This document shows, piece after piece, positions 1 through 7,072 of a stretch of 64,000 nt of DNA. This DNA comes from Leisingera sp. ANG-M1 (GTDB taxonomy: Bacteria; Pseudomonadota; Alphaproteobacteria; Rhodobacterales; Rhodobacteraceae). Below the pieces are notes generated by a model. It had not been told where the DNA came from. It ran no database searches and saw only the letters and a list, made by a program, of their open reading frames with translations. Position 1 is the stretch's first letter. Each line of letters opens with the position of its first letter. The stretch covers positions 37,775-101,774 of the forward strand of contig NZ_JWLC01000026.1 of the NCBI RefSeq assembly GCF_000813745.1, given 5' to 3'. A program made the translations under genes and the position numbers.

Positions 1-104
1 CCATCGCTGCCACCATCACCGCCGCAGCCGCAGCCGCGCGCGTGGCTATCCACGGGGCTGTTCAAAAAACAAGTGAGGAGTACGAGAAACAAGACACGAT
101 GTAA
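1..104 (+). CDS. possible 3' end of an unidentified CDS (partial)
   Basis: From base 3 a plus-strand frame reads 33 codons to a TAA at 102-104. The peptide begins Ala-rich and ends in a charged tail (EEYEKQDTM), as the C-terminus of a membrane or low-complexity protein might. Third codon positions are mostly G or C. A second frame is open to base 123 but is proline-rich and less gene-like. The 5' part lies outside the window, so no function can be given. Confidence 0.3.
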   Translation, partial: IAATITAAAAAARVAIHGAVQKTSEEYEKQDTM

Positions 105-128
105 CAACATCGGCTTGAAGTAGAGCGG

Positions 129-1628
129 TTACCCTTCCAGTCCATACGCCTTCCGGATACCCCTTTGAGTACCGGGGCCGAAGTCTCCGTCAATCGCACC
201 CGCATAGAAGTTGTTTTCCTTGAGTTTCCGCTGCAGGGCGCGGCGAGTCTCAGAGGTGAACATATTGGGGCGTTCGCTGAGCAGGTTCAGCACGTCGGAG
301 CTGCCGGTGCGTAGGGCGGCATACAGGTAATGTGCAGAATCCTCAGGACCTTTTGATGGAATCAGCCCGTCGTCGATCAGCGCTGCGAAATTGAACTGTG
401 CCTGCGGATGGCGCAGGTCCGCGGCGCGTTCAAAGAACGTCAGGGCTTTTTTGGGGTTGGCAGACAAACCCAATCCGCCCTGGTAATGCAGAAAGCCAAG
501 ATCATTGATCGCATCGGCAAAATCCTGTTCGGCAGCTGCGCGGTACAGTTGCAGCGCCTTCGCGGGATCGGCCTCCACGCCGGTGCCGCGTTCGTACAGC
601 TTGGCCAGTTCAAACTGTGCTTCAGGCGAACCGGCATCCGAAGCCCGCTGCAGGAAACTCACCGCCGCCGCAGGATCAAACCGGCCCTCGTTCGGATTGA
701 GCCGGATATAAGCCAGCCCCAGCATCGAGCGGGTGTCGCCGAGCTCAGCCAATGCCAGCAGCTGCTCTTCCTGATCCGGCTTCAGCGCGGCCCAGGCCGC
801 CGAGGCATCTGCCACCGCAACCGGAGCATCATTTTCACCGGGGCCGGCCAGATAGAAGGGAACGCCGGTCAGGGAGCCATAGGTATGCGGTTCCTGCAAG
901 TTGGCGGTGTTTTCCATCACCCGGTCGCGGACCTGCCGGAACAGCAGGCTGATTTCCAGCCCGGGCTGCACCATTTTCTCCATCAGCGCAGTGGCATAGG
1001 GGGAGTTGCTGCCGCTGCCGTCCAGCGCCACCTGGCCGTCCTTTGCAGCAAAGGCCACCAGGGTGCCGCGGTCCGGATCGGCCGGCGCCATGCCGCCGCC
1101 GCCGCGGGTCGTTGCACTGCTTTGCGTCGTTTCACTGCTGCCCTGGTCAAGGGCAATGGAATCGCCCAGCGGGTTGTCGCGGCAGCTGTCCAGGATCACG
1201 ATGCGCATTTTGCGCGCCCTGTCGACCGCGCCCAGCAGCTGTTTCAGCGACAGCGACTGGCGCTGCACATCCCGGTTGCTGGCGACCTTGGCGTCGGCGG
1301 GGATCAGGAAGTTTTCCCCCTGAACTTCTATGCCGTGGCCGGCAAAATAAACCAGCGCCAGATCGGCGACTTCGGAGCGGAAAGCGAAGTCATCCAGCAG
1401 CTGCTCCATTTCGGCAGTGCCCGGATCCAGCGCCAGGCTGACGTCAAAACCGATCCCCTCCAGCGTGTCGGCCATTCCGACCGCATCGTTGCGGGTGTTT
1501 TCCAGCGGCGGCAGGTGCTGATACTCTGCCACCCCGATCACCAGAGCGATCCGGTCGCTCGCGGCCTGGGCCGCGGCTGCAAACAGCAGGCAGGCGGTGA
1601 AACTCAATGCTTTGAAAAGGAAAGACAT
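129..1628 (-). CDS. secreted caspase-like (C14) protein with Sel1 repeats
   Basis: A 499-residue protein with a probable signal peptide (hydrophobic stretch ending AAQAA near residue 23). A caspase-like domain follows at about 25-260: it has the His motif YFAGHGI (His98) and the Cys motif ILDSCRDNP (Cys149), so the catalytic dyad is intact. Sel1/TPR-like repeats span about 290-440 (for example AQFELAKLYERGTGV). The last 40 residues resemble a peptidoglycan-binding motif (GAIDGDFGPGTQRGIRKAYG). Export plus this tail suggests action in the periplasm or at the wall. Bacterial metacaspase/orthocaspase homologues are known, but the substrate here is unknown. It is monocistronic and sits downstream of the chemotaxis operon terminator. 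Confidence 0.85.
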   Translation of the reverse strand: MSFLFKALSFTACLLFAAAAQAASDRIALVIGVAEYQHLPPLENTRNDAVGMADTLEGIGFDVSLALDPGTAEMEQLLDDFAFRSEVADLALVYFAGHGIEVQGENFLIPADAKVASNRDVQRQSLSLKQLLGAVDRARKMRIVILDSCRDNPLGDSIALDQGSSETTQSSATTRGGGGMAPADPDRGTLVAFAAKDGQVALDGSGSNSPYATALMEKMVQPGLEISLLFRQVRDRVMENTANLQEPHTYGSLTGVPFYLAGPGENDAPVAVADASAAWAALKPDQEEQLLALAELGDTRSMLGLAYIRLNPNEGRFDPAAAVSFLQRASDAGSPEAQFELAKLYERGTGVEADPAKALQLYRAAAEQDFADAINDLGFLHYQGGLGLSANPKKALTFFERAADLRHPQAQFNFAALIDDGLIPSKGPEDSAHYLYAALRTGSSDVLNLLSERPNMFTSETRRALQRKLKENNFYAGAIDGDFGPGTQRGIRKAYGLEG

Positions 1629-1713
1629 GCGGATACCCGGGCTGGCAGTTTCTGCTATGGCCCAATGTAGTCCGCAGCGGCAGCAAAGAAAAAGAAAATT
1701 CGCCGCCGTAAAC

Positions 1714-1739
1714 GGCCCCGCCCGGAAGAGGGCAGGGCC
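1714..1739 (-). terminator. terminator hairpin of the minus-strand che operon
   Basis: Arms 1714-1723 and 1730-1739 pair at 9 of 10 positions around a 6-nt loop. The hairpin begins 9 bases past the stop of the last che-operon gene. On the minus strand, T-rich sequence follows after about 15 bases. Confidence 0.55.
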
Positions 1740-1747
1740 AGCAGGTA

Positions 1748-2074
1748 TCAGGTGCCGGCGAGACTGCCCGCAGAGTGCAGCCGCTCGCGCAGCTTTTGCA
1801 GTGTCACCCCTGCCGCCGCAGCCGGCAGATCGGCAGGCCCGGATTCATCCACTTGCGCTTGCACGCGCTTGTAGAAACCAGAAAGCCCGGCCAGGGTCTG
1901 GATCACCAGATCAAAGTCCTGCAGGGAGCGCAGCTCCTGGCTGGTCGGGGGAGTGCCCCGTTCCAGCACATCAAGAACAACGTCTTCCAAGGCTTGCATC
2001 TGGCTGCGCAGCTGCTCCATTTCCCACGCCGAAGCGGCGCACAGTTCACTTAAGGCCTTGCCGGGTCGCTCCAT
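1748..2074 (-). CDS. small chemotaxis protein, CheT-like CheY-P phosphatase candidate
   Basis: A 108-residue acidic helical protein, last gene of the che operon, starting 2 nt after the cheY2 stop. Residues 51-59 read LQDFDLVIQ, giving a D55-x-x-x-Q59 signature inside a predicted helix. DxxxQ is the active-site pattern of CheZ-type phosphatases and is reported for Sinorhizobium meliloti CheT, also a short protein encoded by the last gene of that species' che operon. The order here (STAS protein, cheY1, cheA, cheW, cheR, cheY2, this gene) matches S. meliloti with cheB and cheD removed. The phosphatase role is inferred from motif and position; overall similarity could not be checked. Confidence 0.6.
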   Translation of the reverse strand: MERPGKALSELCAASAWEMEQLRSQMQALEDVVLDVLERGTPPTSQELRSLQDFDLVIQTLAGLSGFYKRVQAQVDESGPADLPAAAAGVTLQKLRERLHSAGSLAGT

Positions 2075-2076
2075 GA

Positions 2077-2463
2077 TTACAGCCGCCCGACGACCTGTTC
2101 GATGGCCTGTTTCATCGTAGCCACCGTAAAGGGCTTGCGGACGATGTTGTTGAGGCCAAGCTGTTTGCCGACCTGGATCATTTCAGGAGTCGGCTTGCCG
2201 GTCACCAGAATGAAGCCGACCCTCTGGGTTGACTGATTGCCGCGCAGCGCCTGCAGCAGGCCCAGCCCGTCCATGCCTGGCATGTTGTAATCCGACAGCA
2301 CCATGTGGACCGGTGTTTGGACCAGTTTCTGGTATGCGCCCTGGCCGGAGTTTTCGACCATGTAGTTCTTGATGCCGATCTCATCCAGGCTCTGGGTGAT
2401 GATTCCGCGGCTTGTCGACATGTCGTCAACAACCATAACGCGGAGAGAGTCTTTCAAGCTCAT
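2077..2463 (-). CDS. cheY2: CheY-type response regulator (second copy)
   Basis: A single-domain receiver of 128 residues. The acidic pair is D13-D14, the phospho-acceptor is D58 (in LSDYNMPG), the switch Thr lies in LVTGK and the conserved Lys in VRKPF. With no output domain it should act by protein contact, most likely as the motor-binding CheY given its place after cheR. In rhizobial che operons the downstream CheY2 drives the motor and CheY1 is a phosphate sink. Here that split is inferred only from gene order. It lies 39 nt after cheR. Confidence 0.9.
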   Translation of the reverse strand: MSLKDSLRVMVVDDMSTSRGIITQSLDEIGIKNYMVENSGQGAYQKLVQTPVHMVLSDYNMPGMDGLGLLQALRGNQSTQRVGFILVTGKPTPEMIQVGKQLGLNNIVRKPFTVATMKQAIEQVVGRL

Positions 2464-2502
2464 TTTTCTTTCCTTCTGCTCTGCTTGCAGCCGTGGTCAG
2501 GG

Positions 2503-3360
2503 TTACCTGCCAGCGGGTGAGTTGACATAAGTTGTGATCCCGGCCGTCTTCAGGTGCTGCGATGCCGGGCCTGACATGCGCTCAGAGTGCCCGATGAAGA
2601 GATAGCCGCCCGGGTTCAGGGCATTCTGGAAGGCGCTCCAGACTTTCTGCTGGGTGGGATTGTCGAAGTAGATCGCCACATTCCGGCAGAAAATCGCATC
2701 GAACCTTCCCTTGAACGGAAACGGCTCGATCAGGTTCAGCACCCCGAAGGTGATCAGGTTGCGCAGGCTGCCAGGCAGGCGCCCTTCGGCATCGCGGGCA
2801 GGCACCAGCTTGCGGTATTTGGCGTCGATCTGAGCCAGTTCGTCCTCAGGGTATTTCGCCGCCTGGGCGTGGCGCACGACAACAGGGTCGATGTCCGTGC
2901 CCAGGATCTTGAAATCCAGTTTTGCCGCCTCCGGGCACATGTCCAGTACGGTCATGGCGATCGAGTAAGGCTCCTGGCCATTGGAACAGCCTGCCGACCA
3001 CAGCCGCACCCGGCCGCCGCGCCGCGCCTGTTCGATCAGCGGCGGCAAAACGTCATTGCGCAGCGTCTCAAAGTGATGCGGTTCCCGGAAGAAATGGGTC
3101 ACGTTTGTGGTCAGCAGCGACAAGAGGCCGCTGCGCTCCTGTTCGGCATTGGGGCCGTCCAGGCAGGCAAGGTATTCCTTGAAGCTGGTGAAGTTCCGCT
3201 GCCGCAGCTTGCGCGCCAGGCGGGAGGACACCAGCGGCTTCTTGCTTGCCGCCAGCGCCAGGCCGAAGTGCTTATGCGCGAATTTTGCAATGGCCTCGAA
3301 TTCCTGATCCGAGAGGGCAAAGCTTTCGGCGTTTGGAGTGATAGACCCTTCTGCGCTCAC
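2503..3360 (-). CDS. cheR: chemotaxis methyltransferase CheR
   Basis: A 285-residue S-adenosylmethionine-dependent methyltransferase that methylates glutamates on chemoreceptors. The N-terminal helical domain (about 15-85) is followed by a Rossmann domain with the SAM-binding run RLWSAGCSNGQEPYS (about 119-133), the ILGTDID motif, and FCRNVAIYF near residue 225. Length is normal for the family. The start codon overlaps the cheW stop by 4 nt, so the two are translationally coupled. The receptor encoded at 7073 ends in a WxxF tail that could dock this enzyme. Confidence 0.96.
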   Translation of the reverse strand: MSAEGSITPNAESFALSDQEFEAIAKFAHKHFGLALAASKKPLVSSRLARKLRQRNFTSFKEYLACLDGPNAEQERSGLLSLLTTNVTHFFREPHHFETLRNDVLPPLIEQARRGGRVRLWSAGCSNGQEPYSIAMTVLDMCPEAAKLDFKILGTDIDPVVVRHAQAAKYPEDELAQIDAKYRKLVPARDAEGRLPGSLRNLITFGVLNLIEPFPFKGRFDAIFCRNVAIYFDNPTQQKVWSAFQNALNPGGYLFIGHSERMSGPASQHLKTAGITTYVNSPAGR

Positions 3361-3839
3361 AGCATCACCTGCTCCGGTGCCGAGATGACCGCATCCAAAT
3401 TGATGATGCGCACCATGGTGTCATCATGGGAGATGATGCCCTGAATGTACTCCATCGTGTTGCGGCTATCGACCGGCGGGGTTTCCTGGATTTCGTCCGG
3501 GTTGATCGAGATAATCTCGGACACCGATTCCGCCAGCAGGCCCACCGGCTTGCCATGCACCGACACGACGATGACCACATTGCGCTCGCTGGCTTCGGTC
3601 TGCTGAAGGCCGAAACGGGCGGAGAGATCATAGATCGGGATCACCGCGCCGCGCAGGTTCATGACACCCAGCACATCGGCAGGGGCATGCGGCAGGATGG
3701 TGACCGGCGACCAGCGCCGGATTTCCCGGATCTGGGTGATCTTCAGGCAGAACGCCTGGCCGGCGACGGTGAAGCTGACAAACTCGCTGTGTTCAGCGTG
3801 CTTCACTTCCTGATCGGTTTGCTTCACTTCAGCTTGCAT
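3357..3839 (-). CDS. cheW: CheW coupling protein
   Basis: A 160-residue scaffold that links receptors to the CheA kinase. It is one CheW domain from about residue 17 (EFVSFTVAGQAFCL), with the typical run VLGVMNLRGAVIPIYDL near 60-75. Its N-terminus overlaps the 3' end of cheA by 11 nt and its stop overlaps cheR by 4 nt, as expected for a tightly coupled operon. Confidence 0.95.
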   Translation of the reverse strand: MQAEVKQTDQEVKHAEHSEFVSFTVAGQAFCLKITQIREIRRWSPVTILPHAPADVLGVMNLRGAVIPIYDLSARFGLQQTEASERNVVIVVSVHGKPVGLLAESVSEIISINPDEIQETPPVDSRNTMEYIQGIISHDDTMVRIINLDAVISAPEQVML

Positions 3840-5988
3840 TGCTCATTCTCCGCTCGGTGTCAAAGGCGGCCGCTGTGGGCGAGGCCGCAATGATGCTTTC
3901 AGGGTCCAGGATCATGGCGATCTTGCCATCGCCCAGGATCGTTGCGGCGGCGACGCCGGGGATTTCCCCGCAGACGCCATCCAGGCTTTTGATCACCACC
4001 TGTCGCTGGTCGTGGATGTCATCCACAGCCAAGGCGCAGCGCTGGCCGGTCTCGGTTTCCACCAGCAGATAGACGCCGGCCTGCTGATCGCTTTCCCGGT
4101 AGAGGCCGAGACCGCCTGCCACGTCGCAGATCGGTACAAAGTTGCCCCTGATCGAAAGCAAGGTGCCATCGGCGCCCAGGCTGTTGATCATGTCGTCGCT
4201 GCCGCGCATGGTTTCGACAATCGACGTGATCGGCACAACCATGGTCTGATCCGCAACGGACACAACCATTCCGTCCATGACCGCGAGTGTCAGCGGCAGG
4301 ATGATGGTAAAGGTCGATCCCTTGCCCGGAGTGGACGAGATGTTGATGCGGCCGCCGAGGCCGGTCACCGCGTTCTTCACAACATCCATCCCCACACCGC
4401 GGCCGGAAAGGTTTGAAACCTCCTTGGCGGTGGAGAAACCCGGTGCAAACAGGAGATTGTCGATCTCTGCGTCGGTGAGTTCGGCGTTTTCCGGGATCAG
4501 GCCTTTTTCGATTGCGATCTGCTTGACCCGCGGGCGGTTCACACCGGCGCCGTCGTCCTTGATTTCGATGCAGACGCTGCCCGAACGGTGCGAAGCAGAA
4601 AGCCGGATTTCACCGATCCTGGATTTTCCAGCTGCTTCCCGGTCCTCGGGTTTTTCGATGCCGTGGTCCACCGCATTACGCAGGATATGCGTCAGCGGAT
4701 CGGACAGCCGTTCGATCACGGTCTTGTCCACCTCGGTATTTTCACCCTCGTTCACCAGCTTGCAGGTCTTCTCGGTCGCAGCGGACGCCTCACGCACGAT
4801 CCGCGCCATGCGCTGGAACAGCGGCTTCACTGGCTGCGCGCGGATGGCCATGACGCCTTCCTGAATATCGCGGGCCAGGTTTTTGAAGCCTTCCAGCTCG
4901 GTCTCGACGTCCCGGGTATCGGAGACGTTGAGATTGGCAATCTGCTGAGCCAGCATCGAATGGTTGATGATGAGCTCCCCGACAGCATTGATTAGCCGGT
5001 CCACCCGCTCGAGCTCGACACGGAGCGTGGGCTTGGGACCGCTGCGCTGCTCCTGCTTGCCGCTCTCGGCTTTCGGGGCCGATGCCTTGTCTTCGGCGGC
5101 TGCCGGCTTGGCTTCGGGTTCGGGCGCGGGGGCCGGCGGCTCAAAAGGGGCTGAAGCAGAATCCGCTGCGGTGTCCGGAGCCGGGTCCGGCAGCGCTGCC
5201 TCAACCGGCGGTGCACTGAACATGGCATCCAGCGCGGCCAGGGCGTTTGCCTCGGCTTCAGCATCGCCGTCGCCGTCGATCGACAGCTCGCACAGGCCTT
5301 CTACAAATTCGAAGACGGCCTCGACGATTGAGCGGGGTTCCTTGGTGACCAGCACCAGATCCCAGGCCAGATAGCTGTCGGACACATCCATCGAGTCAAA
5401 GCCCGGAAGCTCGTTCTCGTCGAGGGTCACCGTCAGCTCGCCCATGTCCTTGAGCGCCTGGAACAGGAAGAAAGGCTCATTGCCGGTGCCGTACATCTCC
5501 TTGAGAGGATGGAAACGGATCCGGTAGGTTTCTTCTTGCGGAACAATGACTTCCGGCGCCGCGGCAGGCCCGCCGAGTCCCATCGGCTCGAAGGTGAGGT
5601 CTTCCTCCTCTTCGGGGATGTACTCATCAAGCGCCGCCAGCAGCGTGTCGTGATGCGCTTCGTCCACCTCGCCGCCGTCGCGGGCCACCTCGACCAGAGC
5701 GGACAGGTGGTCGCTGGAGCGCAGCAGCAGCTGGATCAGCTTCGGGTCCAGATCCAGCCGGTTGGAGCGCACTTCGTCAAACACGGTTTCGAACCGGTGC
5801 GCAAATGCCACCAGGTCATCGAGGCCAAAAGCCCCGGCGCCGCCTTTGATCGAGTGCACGGCGCGGAAGATCGCATTGACAACCTCGGGGTCGTGATCGC
5901 CTCCTTCGATAGCGGTCAGCCCCTCATCCGTTGCTTCGAGGAGCTCTTCGCACTCCTCAAAGAAGGTATCCTGTATCGAACCCGACAT
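3829..5988 (-). CDS. cheA: chemotaxis histidine kinase CheA
   Basis: A 719-residue hybrid kinase, central to the operon. Domains in order: Hpt phosphotransfer (1-105, phospho-His45 in AVHSIKGGAG); an acidic linker with a P2-like region (about 155-250); an Ala/Pro-rich linker (260-320); the P3 dimerisation helix pair; a GHKL ATPase (N box HILRNAVDHGIEKP, G boxes DDGAGVN and GRGVGMDVV); and a C-terminal CheW-like domain. It phosphorylates CheY and CheB according to receptor state. It starts 1 nt after the cheY1 stop. Confidence 0.97.
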   Translation of the reverse strand: MSGSIQDTFFEECEELLEATDEGLTAIEGGDHDPEVVNAIFRAVHSIKGGAGAFGLDDLVAFAHRFETVFDEVRSNRLDLDPKLIQLLLRSSDHLSALVEVARDGGEVDEAHHDTLLAALDEYIPEEEEDLTFEPMGLGGPAAAPEVIVPQEETYRIRFHPLKEMYGTGNEPFFLFQALKDMGELTVTLDENELPGFDSMDVSDSYLAWDLVLVTKEPRSIVEAVFEFVEGLCELSIDGDGDAEAEANALAALDAMFSAPPVEAALPDPAPDTAADSASAPFEPPAPAPEPEAKPAAAEDKASAPKAESGKQEQRSGPKPTLRVELERVDRLINAVGELIINHSMLAQQIANLNVSDTRDVETELEGFKNLARDIQEGVMAIRAQPVKPLFQRMARIVREASAATEKTCKLVNEGENTEVDKTVIERLSDPLTHILRNAVDHGIEKPEDREAAGKSRIGEIRLSASHRSGSVCIEIKDDGAGVNRPRVKQIAIEKGLIPENAELTDAEIDNLLFAPGFSTAKEVSNLSGRGVGMDVVKNAVTGLGGRINISSTPGKGSTFTIILPLTLAVMDGMVVSVADQTMVVPITSIVETMRGSDDMINSLGADGTLLSIRGNFVPICDVAGGLGLYRESDQQAGVYLLVETETGQRCALAVDDIHDQRQVVIKSLDGVCGEIPGVAAATILGDGKIAMILDPESIIAASPTAAAFDTERRMSNAS

Positions 5989-5989
5989 C

Positions 5990-6364
5990 TTAGGCCGCGG
6001 CTCCTGTCACCCGCTTCAGCGCAAAGATCAGCGAAGCGTCGTCAAACGGTTTGGTGATCCAGCCGGTAGCGCCGGCGCCGCGGGCGCGGGCCTTCAGCTC
6101 CGGCGCGCTTTCGGTGGTCAGCACCAGGATCGGCACCTTGGAGTTGATGCCGGTGCCGCGCAGCTCTTCGATCACGCCGAAACCGTCGAGGTTGGGCATG
6201 TTGATATCGGTGATCACCACGTCCGGGTCCACGTCCGGGTACATGTCCACCCCTTCGCGGCCGTCCACGGCGCAGTGGTATTCAAATCCGGCCTCTTCCA
6301 GGGTTGCGGCCAGAAGATTCCTGATCGTGCGGGAATCGTCGATTGCCAGAACTTTGGTTTTCAT
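5990..6364 (-). CDS. cheY1: CheY-type response regulator (first copy)
   Basis: A 124-residue single receiver domain with acidic pair D9-D10, phospho-acceptor D53 (VITDINMPN), switch Thr in LTTES and Lys in ITKPF. Its start overlaps the stop of the upstream STAS gene by 4 nt and cheA begins 1 nt after its stop. By position it matches rhizobial CheY1, the phosphate sink, but that role is not visible in the sequence. Confidence 0.92.
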   Translation of the reverse strand: MKTKVLAIDDSRTIRNLLAATLEEAGFEYHCAVDGREGVDMYPDVDPDVVITDINMPNLDGFGVIEELRGTGINSKVPILVLTTESAPELKARARGAGATGWITKPFDDASLIFALKRVTGAAA

Positions 6365-6648
6365 GCTGTTTCCTCGTCTTCAAAACGGTTGGGCTCCAGC
6401 CCCAGAAGCGTCAGGGACTTGCGGCAGGATTCGGTGATATTGGTGACTGAGAAGCCTACCCCCTCGGACCGCCACTGCTGCTCTGCGCCAAGCAGAAGCT
6501 GCAGGCAGCGCGAAGGCATCAGGGCAACGCCGCCGCAGTCGATTTCAACTGCTTGAGAACGCGCGCCCTGCAGGAAGGCGATCAGCGGATCCAGTTCCGC
6601 GAAGGCGTTTGGCAGATCCAAGTTATGCTTTTGCGTTTCCGTTGTCAT
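6361..6648 (-). CDS. STAS-domain chemotaxis protein, CheS-like by position
   Basis: A 95-residue protein resembling a STAS domain: a central strand/helix run around residues 35-55 (VEIDCGGVALMPSRCLQLLL), then a second strand and an Asn-Ile-Thr turn. I chose the ATG at 6648 because the family-like sequence begins there and the 18 residues upstream are Arg-rich and unlike the domain. No strong ribosome binding site precedes either start. It is the first gene of the che operon. S. meliloti has a small protein (CheS) at the same place that helps CheA drain phosphate from CheY1, so a similar helper role is plausible but inferred. Confidence 0.65.
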   Translation of the reverse strand: MTTETQKHNLDLPNAFAELDPLIAFLQGARSQAVEIDCGGVALMPSRCLQLLLGAEQQWRSEGVGFSVTNITESCRKSLTLLGLEPNRFEDEETA

Positions 6649-7072
6649 TTTCGGCGATTCGCACCCCCGTTGTCGGCGATCAGTTCGAGTTCGATGAGGC
6701 AAGTCTTAGGCGCCGGGCCTTAATATTTGATTGCTGCCGGGCTGGCTGAGACGGGGATTCATAAGGAGAGCTGCCGTAAATACGCCGGGCAATTCGCGTC
6801 AATTTTTACCGGTCCGCTGCGGGTGGGAGAATCACTGCCGGGGCCGGATATGCGGCTTTGCTGGCGTATGCCGCAAACCGGGCACAGCCTGCGCGTGCAT
6901 CTTTACAGTGGCTTTACGAACTGACGCGGGAGCGCACCGGAAACCACCGGTTTTTTGCAGCAAAACAAGGCAAACGGGGCCGCCTGTAAGCGGCAAATTA
7001 AGAACTGCGCCGCATTCTGAGCGGCACATCTACTTGCGGCAGCCTAGGCCGCAATACTCTTAGGAGGACGGA
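6649..7072. promoter_or_regulatory. divergent intergenic region between the che operon and mcp
   Basis: About 420 bp without a convincing gene. It must hold the promoters of both the minus-strand che operon and the plus-strand receptor. A strong ribosome binding site (TAGGAGGA) stands just before the receptor ATG. At 6936-6956 a short stem (ACCGG/CCGGT) is followed by a T run on the plus strand, like a terminator without a gene in front. A purine-rich AAGGAGAG at 6767-6774 has no start codon at proper distance. Small open frames here lack start signals and coding character. Confidence 0.6.

Noticed and set aside
408-1670. 420-codon plus-strand ORF opposite the caspase-like gene
   Set aside because: Antisense shadow. 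The minus-strand frame has domain motifs and a signal peptide; this one is His/Arg/Gln-rich without family features.
6727-6924. 65-codon ORF in the che/mcp gap as a small protein gene
   Set aside because: TTG start without a ribosome binding site and no gene-like composition; kept only as part of the intergenic note.
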